A DNA stretch of 37,241 nucleotides from Lachnospiraceae bacterium (GCA_015057405.1 SVEK01000029.1:1-37241); one strand, 5' to 3'. Positions 8,216 to 16,601 are shown, counted from the stretch's first letter. Made by a program: numbers and translations. Notes: generated by a model not told the origin, from the sequence alone.

Positions 8216-8276
8216 ACAAACCCGCATAAATCCGTATTATTTTACTTGCGTATGTTACTGAAGGAGGGTATAGGTA

Positions 8277-8366
8277 ATGTATCAGAAAAGGGTGCCCTTG
8301 TTGTTTCCAAATGCGCTGCCAACGACCGGAAACCGCCCTGTTTTTCTCTGTATTAATATATCATAA
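8277..8366 (+). CDS. Possible 29-codon small protein
   Basis: ATG at 8277, preceded by GGAGGG with 8 bases of spacing, opens 29 codons (MYQKRVPLLFPNALPTTGNR to the stop at 8364-8366). It lies in the divergent gap between the solute-binding protein and the LRR gene. The stretch is richer in G+C than its surroundings and the peptide has no recognisable domain. The ribosome site is its only support, so it may instead be part of a structured 5' leader. Confidence 0.2.
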   Translation: MYQKRVPLLFPNALPTTGNRPVFLCINIS

Positions 8367-8446
8367 TAAATGATTCAGTTCAATGCAGGGAAGTAAAATA
8401 ACATTTATATTTAAAAGGTGAAATAATTATTGCAAGGAGGAGTTTT

Positions 8447-10168
8447 ATGAGAATTATGAAAAGTAAATTGAATATGAAAAGAGGTTTGAAAATCTGGGCA
8501 TCGGTGTTATTTGTGTCTGCTGCTGTTTTTATGATGAAAGACGAAGTACAGGCAGAAGAGTATACAGATCCTAATGGTATTACGTGGGAATATAATATAC
8601 TGGACAGTGGCGATGTTGCGGTGGCGGTGACGGAGAATACACTTCCTGATGTGTTAAGAGGAGTCGTAAATGTTCCGGCTTCAATTGACGGTTATGTTGT
8701 AACTCAGATTGCAAATAGTGCTTTCTGGTATAATGAGAGTCTTGTTGAAGTTATTATTCCTGATACAGTTACCGTTATTGGAAGTGATGCATTTCATGGA
8801 TGTTCTTCACTTAAAACGGTAACATATAATCCTGCTACGATGGAACAGATTAAAGAAGGTGCATTTAGCGGGTGTGTTAAGCTGGAGAATTTTACACTTC
8901 CGACAAACTCAAATTATGTTGTAATATATGAAAATACATTTTATGATTGTGAAAAAATATCTTCTTTTATAATACCTGAACAGGTGTATAAAATTGAGAG
9001 GGCAGCATTTGCAGGTTCTGGTGTTCAGCAGATGACTATTCCGAATACCGTTACCTGGCTTGGTGAGGGGATTTTTTCAGAATGTGCAAAACTTACTTCT
9101 GTGACACTTCCGGTTAATTCTGATATTACTGAGGTTCCTGAAAGTATGTTTAATTATTGTTCGTCACTGAAAAGTATAACAATTCCTTCAGGTTATACTA
9201 CGATTGGAAATTCAGCATTTCAAAATAGTGCGCTTGCAGGCATATACCTGCCTGATACAATAACAGACATTAATGCTTCTGCATTTTACAGTGCGTCAGA
9301 ACTTCAGGTAGTTCAGTTTACTTCACAGACAGTTCCGACATTTAGCGGAGAAAGTCATTTTTCATATACTTTTGATACATTAAAAATTGTAGCTCCTGCA
9401 GGTTTGGAGACAACATATATGACAGCGATGAAAAATGCCGATAATACACTGGGGATTCCTGAAAATGCTGAATTTGTCGGCGCAAGTGCCGCGATAACGG
9501 TTATTCCAAAACTTCAGGGTGAGATAACCGTAACAGGTACAATATATGAAAACCAGCCGATATCAGGACTTGTTATCACAGGTACATTTTTAAATGCTCT
9601 TGACAATACTCCTGTAATGGGTGTTATTTCGTGGGTAGAACCTTCAAAGGCATTTGCTAAAGGTTATGTGTCTGAAAAACTTATATGGAACTTTACTCCT
9701 GATGCATCATATGGTGCAGGTGCACTTACAATAAGCGGAGTATATGATTTTTATCAGACTGTTGAGGCAGCCCCTGCTACCGTTAATCAGTTGACAAATA
9801 ACACAAATAATAATTCGACGGGAACAAATAATTACAACAATTATTTTAATAATAACAATAATACATCGACAAGTTTAGTTAGTCTTTCGAAACCTGCGAT
9901 AAAAAAAGCAAAGAAGAAGGGAAGCAAAAAAGCTGTCATAACTATTAAGAAATACATAAAAGGTGCAACGGGTTATCAGATAGCTGTTTCGACTAAAAAG
10001 AACAAAGGCTTCAAAATCAAAAAGACAATAAAGTCCCCATATACGTTATCAGCTACGATAAAGGGACTGAAAAAGGGTAAAAAATATTATGTAAAGGTAA
10101 GAGCATATACAGTAGTAAACGGAGTACGTGTTTATAGTGGTTATTCAACTGTTAAAAGAATAAAATAA
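8447..10168 (+). CDS. BspA-type leucine-rich-repeat surface protein
   Basis: A 573-residue secreted protein. ATG 8447 follows AAGGAGGAG at good spacing. Residues 1-36 form a signal peptide ending VQA. About residues 55-320 carry LRR_5-type repeats, with the recurring pattern I-(A/G)-x-x-A-F-x-x-C-x-x-L-x-x-(V/I)-x-(I/L)-P (for example ALVEVIIPDTV-like units and SAFQNSALAGIYLP). A beta-rich region follows (about 345-445, with ITVTGTIYENQPISGL). Then comes an asparagine-rich linker (about 446-475) and a lysine-rich Fn3-like C-terminal domain ending KGLKKGKKYYVKVRAY. The family mediates adhesion in several bacteria, but the ligand is unknown here. The C-terminal domain is of the same type as the one ending the secreted Cys/His-module protein at 2095-5076, so the two proteins may occupy the same surface layer. 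Confidence 0.88.
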   Translation: MRIMKSKLNMKRGLKIWASVLFVSAAVFMMKDEVQAEEYTDPNGITWEYNILDSGDVAVAVTENTLPDVLRGVVNVPASIDGYVVTQIANSAFWYNESLVEVIIPDTVTVIGSDAFHGCSSLKTVTYNPATMEQIKEGAFSGCVKLENFTLPTNSNYVVIYENTFYDCEKISSFIIPEQVYKIERAAFAGSGVQQMTIPNTVTWLGEGIFSECAKLTSVTLPVNSDITEVPESMFNYCSSLKSITIPSGYTTIGNSAFQNSALAGIYLPDTITDINASAFYSASELQVVQFTSQTVPTFSGESHFSYTFDTLKIVAPAGLETTYMTAMKNADNTLGIPENAEFVGASAAITVIPKLQGEITVTGTIYENQPISGLVITGTFLNALDNTPVMGVISWVEPSKAFAKGYVSEKLIWNFTPDASYGAGALTISGVYDFYQTVEAAPATVNQLTNNTNNNSTGTNNYNNYFNNNNNTSTSLVSLSKPAIKKAKKKGSKKAVITIKKYIKGATGYQIAVSTKKNKGFKIKKTIKSPYTLSATIKGLKKGKKYYVKVRAYTVVNGVRVYSGYSTVKRIK

Positions 10169-10260
10169 TTCTCATTTTATAAGAAATGGGAATAAGAGAA
10201 ATAGTAATAAGCAACATTTTATTAGGCGTCTGAATTGTGGGTGATTAATGGGACGTATTT

Positions 10261-10310
10261 CACCGATAGTGTTACAATTAATTGTAATACTGTCGGTGCT
10301 TTTGTTTTGT
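10261..10310 (+). terminator. Perfect-palindrome rho-independent terminator after the LRR gene
   Basis: Bases 10261-10298 form a 19-pair stem with no unpaired loop in the sequence (CACCGATAGTGTTACAATT against AATTGTAATACTGTCGGTG, two G.T pairs). CTTTTGTTTTGT follows. It lies 93 bases after the LRR stop and 120 bases before the hybrid kinase, so the kinase should have its own promoter in 10311-10415. Confidence 0.85.
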
Positions 10311-10429
10311 ATTTATAAAAAAAACAATGTCGAAATTCATAAAAGTATGGAAGAAAATATGAAAATGTGTTATTCTATGATTAGCATTATTTTACAGTTG
10401 TTTAATTATTTTGTCGGAGGAGCCTGTGA

Positions 10430-12631
10430 ATGAAGCAAGTTATTATGGTTATCCACTGTATTAATCTCCTGTTGGCAATAGGTGAAATGTGGATAGTCTT
10501 TAAAAAAATGAGAAAGCGGGCACATTATTGCCTTCTTATGAATTGTTTTTCTCTTATAATATATAGTTTAGGTTCTTTGCTAATGCTTTTCGTTGAGACG
10601 AAGGAAGCGTATTATATTGCGTTTACCGTATCTTGGATTGGAAAAGTAGGAGTTACTGTTTCTATGCTGTTTTTCTGTATTCATCTGTGCGAAAGTAAGA
10701 TTTCGGCAGTTGTTTCTATCGGTTTGAGTATTTTTTCAGTGATTTGTCTGGGTGTTATCCTTACAACTAAGCAAACCGGATTATACTACAAAGAGATTTA
10801 TCTGGTTAAAGAAGAGGGGATGACTATTCTGGAGTATGTTAAGGGACCTTGGCATACAGTATGGAAGCTGACGGTTACTCTTATTATTTTGATATGTTGT
10901 GGTATGCTGGTTAAGGCTCTCATTGAAGAAAAAAATAAACGTAAACGAGAAAAATATTTTGTTGTTATGCTTGCTCTGTTGGTGGAAGTTGTAATTGGTT
11001 TCATGACAGCTTTGCCTATAGGAAGATATTATGATTTTAATCAGTTGGGATTTGTATTGTGTATGATACTTGTTTTAATTGATATTTTTCGTAATGACCT
11101 TATGGATACAGAATCTATGGCCAAAGAATACATTATTGACGAACTTTCTGCAGGTGTTATTGCCGTGGATAAAAATGAAACTGTTGAATATTGCAATAAG
11201 CAGATGTTGCAGATTTTTCCGGAGATTGTTAGTGATGAACAGGGTGTAATAGCGCAGATTAAAAATTCTATTAATACAGGAGAACCAATTAGTATTGGGG
11301 AAAGACTGTATAATTTTGAAGAGAGACAGATGGTTTATAAATCATTAGAAGAGTTTAAGATGTATGTAATGATTGATACCACGAAGCATTATCAGAATTT
11401 AAGAGAAGTAGAGAGAGAAAAGCAAATTGCAGATGCTGCCAATCGGGCAAAAAGTGAGTTTCTTGCGAGAATGTCTCATGAGATAAGGACTCCTATTAAT
11501 GCGGTTCTTGGAATGGATGAGATGATTCTTCGAGAGAGCAATGAAAATAATATTAAAGAATACGCGATGGATATTCAGACGGCAAGTCGTACATTGCTTA
11601 ATATAATCAATGACATACTTGACCTGGATAAAATTGAAGCGGGCAAGATGGAGATAGTGCCGATTGAGTACGATGTATCAGAGATGATATATGATATTTC
11701 AAATATGATAAAGATTAAGGCAGAGGATAAGAATCTGTCATTCAGGGTAAGTGTGGATCCTGATATCCCGACAAAATTATTTGGAGATGACGTTAGAATA
11801 AGGCAGATTCTGATGAATTTACTTACTAATGCAGTAAAATATACCCACAGTGGTGAAGTTTGGATTAACGTTAATCTAAAACAGATAATAAAAGGCGAAG
11901 ACGGAGATAATGCAATTCTTCACGTTGAAGTAGGGGATACCGGAATTGGAATTAAGGATGAAGATATGGATAAACTTTTCTCGGAATTTGAGAGAATAGA
12001 GATTGAACGTAACAGAAATATCGAGGGAACTGGTCTCGGAATTCCTATTACTATGAGATTGCTTGTTTTGATGGATTCAAAATTAAATGTTGAAAGTGAG
12101 TACGGCAAGGGAACTGTTTTTTATTTTGATTTGAGTCAAAAGATTACGGAAGCAACTCCGATAGGCGATTATGAAAGCAAAGTTGGTGCAACTCGTTCGA
12201 AACCGAGTTCTTACAGAGAAACTTTCATAGCACCGGATGCTCGAATACTTGTAGTTGATGACAATAAAGTTAATCGTAAAGTTATTTCACTATTGTTGAA
12301 AAAGACTCAGATAGGAATCTCTGAGGCAGAAAATGGTTATAAAGCGATAGAACTGGCGACATCGAATTATTACGATGTGATTTTTATGGACCACATGATG
12401 CCGGGAATGGATGGAGTTGAGGCTATGAATCGGATACGGGATGTGAAAGACGGCCCGTGTGTTAATACTCCGATTATTGTTCTTACGGCAAATGCAGTTG
12501 AAGGTTCCAAGGAAACATATTTAGACGTTGGTTTTGATGGATATTTATCAAAGCCGGTTGAATCCGGAACATTTTTTAATATCATAAAAGAAGTTCTGCC
12601 TAAAGAGAAAATTAAGCCGATTTCTGAATAA
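10430..12631 (+). CDS. 7TM hybrid sensor histidine kinase with receiver domain
   Basis: A 733-residue membrane kinase. Residues about 1-220 contain seven hydrophobic segments (7TM histidine-kinase N-terminal type). About 230-325 are a PAS-like sensor (VIAVDKNETVEYCNKQMLQI). A HisKA domain follows with FLARMSHEIRTPINAVLG, phospho-acceptor His350. The ATPase domain has the N box (QILMNLLTNAVKYT), the G1 box (VGDTGIGIKDEDMDKLF) and the G2 box (GTGLGIPI). The C-terminus is a receiver domain (about 600-725; ILVVDDNKVNRK, acceptor Asp654 in FMDHMMPGMDG, TANA, Lys in LSKPVE). No output domain is attached, so the phosphate must go on through an Hpt protein or a partner not visible here. GGAGGAG stands 7 bases before the ATG. 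It may act with the YesM-type kinase downstream, but a 154-base gap separates them. Confidence 0.93.
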   Translation: MKQVIMVIHCINLLLAIGEMWIVFKKMRKRAHYCLLMNCFSLIIYSLGSLLMLFVETKEAYYIAFTVSWIGKVGVTVSMLFFCIHLCESKISAVVSIGLSIFSVICLGVILTTKQTGLYYKEIYLVKEEGMTILEYVKGPWHTVWKLTVTLIILICCGMLVKALIEEKNKRKREKYFVVMLALLVEVVIGFMTALPIGRYYDFNQLGFVLCMILVLIDIFRNDLMDTESMAKEYIIDELSAGVIAVDKNETVEYCNKQMLQIFPEIVSDEQGVIAQIKNSINTGEPISIGERLYNFEERQMVYKSLEEFKMYVMIDTTKHYQNLREVEREKQIADAANRAKSEFLARMSHEIRTPINAVLGMDEMILRESNENNIKEYAMDIQTASRTLLNIINDILDLDKIEAGKMEIVPIEYDVSEMIYDISNMIKIKAEDKNLSFRVSVDPDIPTKLFGDDVRIRQILMNLLTNAVKYTHSGEVWINVNLKQIIKGEDGDNAILHVEVGDTGIGIKDEDMDKLFSEFERIEIERNRNIEGTGLGIPITMRLLVLMDSKLNVESEYGKGTVFYFDLSQKITEATPIGDYESKVGATRSKPSSYRETFIAPDARILVVDDNKVNRKVISLLLKKTQIGISEAENGYKAIELATSNYYDVIFMDHMMPGMDGVEAMNRIRDVKDGPCVNTPIIVLTANAVEGSKETYLDVGFDGYLSKPVESGTFFNIIKEVLPKEKIKPISE

Positions 12632-12695
12632 GGAATAATAACGTAATCCTGATAAATGTTTCGGATAACATTTTGTGAGTCAGACAGTAATCTAT

Positions 12696-12717
12696 AAAAT
12701 CAACACATTTACCTATA
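12696..12717 (+). promoter_or_regulatory. Operator-like 22-base motif, copy 1 (upstream of YesM-type kinase)
   Basis: AAAATCAACACATTTACCTATA, 69 bases before the kinase start. Twenty of 22 bases recur at 14862-14883, upstream of the LiaF-like gene. An A/T-rich stretch with -10-like character (TATAGTATATAC) follows. Two matching copies, each in front of one half of the same gene group, suggest a binding site for the AraC-type response regulator. This is inference. Confidence 0.45.
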
Positions 12718-12785
12718 TATATAGTATATACATTTTGTGGAAATAACGTTAAAATAAATGCATCAGACATTCAGGGGGTATTACA

Positions 12786-14090
12786 ATGCTTCGAATGGAA
12801 TTGGCGTTGTTTTTTGTTGTTGTTTTTTTATCCTTGGTATTTTTTTCGGCAAAACGAAAATATACATCTTTGCACAACACTTTTTCGGCTATTTTGGTGA
12901 TGATGATGGTTCATCTTGTCTTTGACGGTGCTACATTATATACTGTTAATCATCTTGATAGTGTTCCCAAACTGCTGAATGATATATTGCACAGGTTTTT
13001 TATTGGAACCATGGTAATCATTGTGTATTTGTTTTATAGGTATGTGGCAACTCTTATTCAGGAAGAAATAGGAAGTGGTAGTCGTCTTGACTTTATAGCT
13101 AAAGTCTTTCTTGCCGGTACTATGTTATGTGTGATGTTACTTCCGTTTCATTATGTTAAGACGCCCCGAGGTAATTATTCGTATGGAGTGTTAGTAATAG
13201 TATGCTATGTAACAATTGCATTTTATCTTGTGTTGTGTGCATGGTTTCTGTTTAAGAATTGGAGACGGTTACATTCAAAAAAGAGATTTGCTATCGGAAT
13301 GGCTCTGCTTATAGAAATCATTGTCTGGATTCTTCAGACGTTTAATCCAACGTGGCTTATTAGCGGGATGGGCCTTACGCTGATGACACTTTCATTTTAT
13401 CTGACACTTGAGAATCCCGACATTTTGCGGGGACAGATTGTGGAACAAAAAATGTCAATGCTGTATCTTAAGAGTCAGGTTAATCCACATTTTTTGTACA
13501 ATACCCTTGATACAATTAGAATACAAGCTCAGATTAACGGAGATAAAAAAGTTGCTGATCTGCTTATGCGTTTAGTGGACTTTTTCAGGCTTAGTGTTAA
13601 AGTTGACAGACAAATGGTTCCCCTTGATGATGAGTTAGAACTTTTGGAAGCGTATATGGAATTAATGTGTTATCGGTATCCTGAAATTGTTTGTACATAT
13701 GATATTGATCCTGACCTTGGCGGAGCACCGGTACCAAACTTTATTTTACAACCTATTGTAGAAAATAGTTTGCTTCACGGATTAAAAAATAAAGGTTACA
13801 GAGGTGAGGTAACTATTACGGCGAAAAAAGCTTTGAAACAGGATTGTATGGAAATTCTTGTTACTGATACGGGTAGCGGATTTGCTGAAGGCGTTAAAGA
13901 AAAGATAGATATGTTGTTGATGCAATATGACAAACAACCTGCAAAACTTGAAGGTAACAGTATTGGAATATTGAATGTACAGAAGCGAATTAAGTTATTA
14001 TGCGGTAAGGATTGTGGTCTTTCTTACACTGAGAACACAGACGGCGGTGTTACGGCAAAGTTGCTTTTGCGTATTGGAGATATGGAGTGA
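12786..14090 (+). CDS. YesM/LytS-type sensor histidine kinase
   Basis: A 434-residue membrane kinase of the His_kinase family (PF06580 type). Seven hydrophobic segments span residues 1-205 (for example ELALFFVVVFLSLVFF and AIGMALLIEIIVWILQ). A linker leads to the catalytic part: SQVNPHFLYNTLDTIR with acceptor His235, the N box ILQPIVENSLLHGL (about 320-333), the glycine box VTDTGSGFAEGV (about 359-370) and SIGILNVQKRIKLL. It lacks the Cache and HAMP modules of classical YesM proteins. GGGGG stands 6 bases before ATG 12786. The stop TGA at 14088-14090 overlaps the GTG at 14087, one of the two possible starts of the response regulator, so the two are cotranscribed and probably translationally coupled. 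Confidence 0.92.
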   Translation: MLRMELALFFVVVFLSLVFFSAKRKYTSLHNTFSAILVMMMVHLVFDGATLYTVNHLDSVPKLLNDILHRFFIGTMVIIVYLFYRYVATLIQEEIGSGSRLDFIAKVFLAGTMLCVMLLPFHYVKTPRGNYSYGVLVIVCYVTIAFYLVLCAWFLFKNWRRLHSKKRFAIGMALLIEIIVWILQTFNPTWLISGMGLTLMTLSFYLTLENPDILRGQIVEQKMSMLYLKSQVNPHFLYNTLDTIRIQAQINGDKKVADLLMRLVDFFRLSVKVDRQMVPLDDELELLEAYMELMCYRYPEIVCTYDIDPDLGGAPVPNFILQPIVENSLLHGLKNKGYRGEVTITAKKALKQDCMEILVTDTGSGFAEGVKEKIDMLLMQYDKQPAKLEGNSIGILNVQKRIKLLCGKDCGLSYTENTDGGVTAKLLLRIGDME

Positions 14091-14095
14091 AATAT

Positions 14096-14869
14096 ATGAA
14101 GAATCTTAATGTATTGTTGGTTGATGATGAAATAATGATAAGAGAAGGCTTTAAACGTTTATTTGATTGGGAGAGCCACGGTTGTACGGTTGTCGGAGAA
14201 GCTGCTGATGGTATGGAGGCGCTTGGGAAAATCGATTCTCTTGTACCGGATATAGTTATTATGGATATAAATATTCCGATTATGAACGGATTAAAGGTTA
14301 TTCAGACTGCGCGTATTAAACATCCGCAAATGGCATTTGTTATTGTATCCGGATATGATGATTTTTCTTATTGTCAGCAGGCTCTGCGTATGCAGATTAC
14401 AGATTATATTTTAAAACCTGTTAATTATGAAGAGTTTGGAACTTGTATAGATAATCTGAAAATTGCATTATATGAAAAAAGAATCTCCCGGGAAGAAACT
14501 AATGGAGAACAATTTGAAGGTGGAGAGCGAAATATTGCCGGTATCACGCGATTTATGCAGGAGCATCTTTCAGAAGAAATAAATTTGGCGGTTCTGTCAG
14601 AGGAGTTCCATCTTAGTTCACAGTACATTAGTCAGTTATTTAGAAGTGAGATAGGTGTTAGTTTTCTCGCATATCTAACAAATTTACGTATGGAAAATGC
14701 GAAAAAGATTTTATTGTCAACGTCATTGTCTATAGCTGAAGTAGCAGAAAAATCCGGTTATGCAGACTATAGAGTTTTTACCAAAATGTTTCGTAAAAAC
14801 GAAGGAATTACGCCTTCGCAATTTCGAAGAGAGTTTTTACAAAATCAAAATGTTAATTGGCAAAATTAA
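14096..14869 (+). CDS. YesN-type response regulator (receiver + AraC HTH)
   Basis: A DNA-binding response regulator of about 257 residues and the partner of the preceding kinase. The receiver domain (about 1-120) has the acidic pocket LLVDDE, acceptor Asp57 in VIMDINIPIMNG, the conserved Ser in IVSGYDDF, and Lys in YILKPV. After a linker (about 125-155) come two AraC-type helix-turn-helices (about 157-253; NLAVLSEEFHLSSQYISQLF and SIAEVAEKSGYADYRVFTKMF, ending GITPSQFRREF). Two starts are possible. GTG 14087 overlaps the kinase stop, and ATG 14096 has GGAG 8 bases upstream and gives the family-typical N-terminus MKNLNVLLVDDE. I prefer the latter. Its stop codon lies inside a second copy of the 22-base motif. 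Confidence 0.92.
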   Translation: MKNLNVLLVDDEIMIREGFKRLFDWESHGCTVVGEAADGMEALGKIDSLVPDIVIMDINIPIMNGLKVIQTARIKHPQMAFVIVSGYDDFSYCQQALRMQITDYILKPVNYEEFGTCIDNLKIALYEKRISREETNGEQFEGGERNIAGITRFMQEHLSEEINLAVLSEEFHLSSQYISQLFRSEIGVSFLAYLTNLRMENAKKILLSTSLSIAEVAEKSGYADYRVFTKMFRKNEGITPSQFRREFLQNQNVNWQN

Positions 14870-14883
14870 CACATTTTCCTATA
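14862..14883 (+). promoter_or_regulatory. Operator-like 22-base motif, copy 2 (upstream of LiaF-like gene)
   Basis: AAAATTAACACATTTTCCTATA, differing from 12696-12717 at two positions. It overlaps the stop codon of the response regulator and precedes the LiaF-like gene by about 106 bases. A further CCTATA at 14891-14896 repeats its 3' end 13 bases later, as expected for a direct-repeat site of an AraC-type dimer. Binding is inferred. Confidence 0.45.
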
Positions 14884-14989
14884 AAATATACCTATAAGGA
14901 ACAATTACGGATGGTGTAGAATTATAGTGTAATAAATATAGTGTCGAATGACCTATATAAAAATAAAGAAAAAAGTGGAGGTTAAGAAA

Positions 14990-15673
14990 ATGAAACGAGT
15001 AAATCAAGTGGTGTGGGGAGTTATACTTATAGCTATCGGTGTTTTGATAGGACTTAAGGCTTTTGGAGTAATTGACATAGATTTGTTTTTTGATGGTTGG
15101 TGGACGTTAATTATTATTATTCCAAGTGTCATGGGATTATTCTCCGGAAGTGATATAACGGGAAACATTATTGGAATTTGTGTGGGCGTTTTCCTGTTGC
15201 TTTGTTGCCAGGACGTTTTAACATTTACCATGATGTGGAAATTGATAATACCTGTTATAATTATTATATTTGGAATTAAGTTAATATTCGGAAGTTGTTT
15301 TGACAAGAAGATGTCAGATGCCATGAAAAAACTTTCAAATGATTCAGGCAACAAATCTTATGGCACAGCAGTATTTTCAGGGGATAAAATGATATTTAAC
15401 GGCGAAACATTTGAAGGCGCTGAATTAAATGCAATATTTGGCGGTATCAAATGCGATTTAAGAAATGCAATAATAAATCAGGATTGTGCTATTGATGCTA
15501 CAGCATTATTTGGAGGAATTGATATTTTCGTACCCAATAATGTTAACATAAAAGTGAGCTCTACTTCATTGTTTGGTGGAGTATCAAATAAAGTAGTATC
15601 TCCTTACATTGAAGCAGTTCCTACAATTTATATTAAAGGAACTTGTATGTTTGGAGGTGTAGATATAAAATGA
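14990..15673 (+). CDS. LiaF-like membrane protein (LiaI/LiaF TM region + antibiotic-response C-terminus)
   Basis: A 227-residue membrane protein. About four hydrophobic segments lie in residues 8-100 (VVWGVILIAIGVLIGL, WWTLIIIIPSVMGLF, IGICVGVFLLLCC, KLIIPVIIIIFGIKLIF) and match the LiaI-LiaF-like transmembrane region. The remainder is a beta-sheet domain of the cell-wall-active-antibiotic-response type, marked by repeated FGG turns (AIFGGIKCDL, ALFGGIDIFVP, SLFGGVSNKV, MFGGVDI). LiaF proteins inhibit envelope-stress two-component systems in Bacillales. Here the gene follows a YesM/YesN-type pair, so it may tune that pair. An upstream in-frame ATG at 14948 exists, but ATG 14990 has GTGGAGG at proper spacing and the family-typical MKRVNQVVWG start. 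Confidence 0.85.
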   Translation: MKRVNQVVWGVILIAIGVLIGLKAFGVIDIDLFFDGWWTLIIIIPSVMGLFSGSDITGNIIGICVGVFLLLCCQDVLTFTMMWKLIIPVIIIIFGIKLIFGSCFDKKMSDAMKKLSNDSGNKSYGTAVFSGDKMIFNGETFEGAELNAIFGGIKCDLRNAIINQDCAIDATALFGGIDIFVPNNVNIKVSSTSLFGGVSNKVVSPYIEAVPTIYIKGTCMFGGVDIK

Positions 15674-16485
15674 CAACATTACAGAAAATTATAAAATATC
15701 TCGCATTTGCATTTGCTATTTTTTTGACAGTAACAATTATAGGCGGAATTGCCGGTGCGCTGGGAGTAATGACGGTGTTTTTCGGTGAAGACAATGTGGG
15801 TGAAATGAAATCGTATTCCTTAAACAGCAGTATAGAATGCCTGAATGTGGATGTGAGTGCTGCTTCTTTGAATATTATTCAGGGTGATAGTTTTTCTCTT
15901 GAAAGTAATATAAAGAAGTTGACAGTTAAAGAAGACAACGGTACGTTAAGAATCTCTGAAGAGGATACTTGGTTTGGAATTGGTGCTAATGAGAGTTCTG
16001 TTCGTTTGACAATTCCTGAAGGTTATGTATTTGATGATGCTGAGATATCTGCAGGGGCTGGTTCGGTAAAGATTGACAGTCTTTTTGCTAAGGACCTTGA
16101 GTTGAGTGTAGGAGCAGGAAAAGCAGATATAGGTTCGCTTAATGCACAGGACAAGGCGCAGATAGAAGGCGGAACAGGTAAATTAAGTATTTTGGGTGGT
16201 ACAATTAATAATCTTACGATGGAAATTGGTGTTGGAAAATTAGAGCTGACAAGTAAGCTGACCGGGAATTGCAATGTAGATTATGGTATAGGAAGCGCAG
16301 AACTTTCTCTTCTTGGAGGAGAAGATGATTATTTCATTAAACTTGATAAAGGGTTGGGTGATGCAACTATAGACGGCCAATCAATGTCAGATGATAGTGT
16401 TTTTGGAACCGGTGATAATCGAATTAACATCGATGGTGGTATAGGAAGCATTGACATAGATTTTAAGGAAGATATTTTATCTTAG
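15670..16485 (+). CDS. DUF4097-like beta-helix membrane-anchored protein
   Basis: A 271-residue protein with one N-terminal membrane helix (about 10-36; LAFAFAIFLTVTIIGGIAGAL). It is followed by short repeating beta strands typical of the DUF4097 family (IECLNVDVSAASLNIIQG, LELSVGAGKADIGSL, LTMEIGVGKLELTS, NVDYGIGSAELSLLGG, GGIGSIDIDF). Members are predicted beta-helix proteins found next to LiaF-like and envelope-stress genes; no reaction is known. ATG 15670 overlaps the TGA of the LiaF-like gene (ATGA), with GGAGG about 12 bases upstream. Coupling to the preceding gene argues that the two act together. Confidence 0.82.
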   Translation: MTTLQKIIKYLAFAFAIFLTVTIIGGIAGALGVMTVFFGEDNVGEMKSYSLNSSIECLNVDVSAASLNIIQGDSFSLESNIKKLTVKEDNGTLRISEEDTWFGIGANESSVRLTIPEGYVFDDAEISAGAGSVKIDSLFAKDLELSVGAGKADIGSLNAQDKAQIEGGTGKLSILGGTINNLTMEIGVGKLELTSKLTGNCNVDYGIGSAELSLLGGEDDYFIKLDKGLGDATIDGQSMSDDSVFGTGDNRINIDGGIGSIDIDFKEDILS

Positions 16486-16546
16486 TAGCAACTACTTATC
16501 GGGTATATTAAACAGAAGTGTTTTAGAAGTATATTATACAAATACA

Positions 16547-16586
16547 ACATAGTCCACAAAATGTATCGTTATTTTGTGGACTATGT
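16547..16586. terminator. 16-pair perfect hairpin between convergent genes
   Basis: ACATAGTCCACAAAAT (16547-16562) pairs perfectly with ATTTTGTGGACTATGT (16571-16586) around an 8-base loop. On the minus strand the stem is followed by TTGTATTTGTATAA, so it can end the LtaS-like transcript. On the plus strand the tail is not T-rich. Confidence 0.7.
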
Positions 16587-16601
16587 GCATTATAACACGT
16601 T

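Noticed and set aside
10248-10433. 61-codon plus-strand frame with two hydrophobic stretches, overlapping the hybrid kinase start
   Set aside because: Its first hydrophobic stretch is encoded by the 19-pair terminator palindrome at 10261-10298, there is no ribosome site before its ATG, and the kinase has its own strong GGAGGAG.
12654-12673. AAATGTT/AACATTT hairpin after the hybrid kinase as a terminator
   Set aside because: Seven mostly A-T pairs and a tail of TTGTGAG; too weak to claim, though it may contribute to an end.
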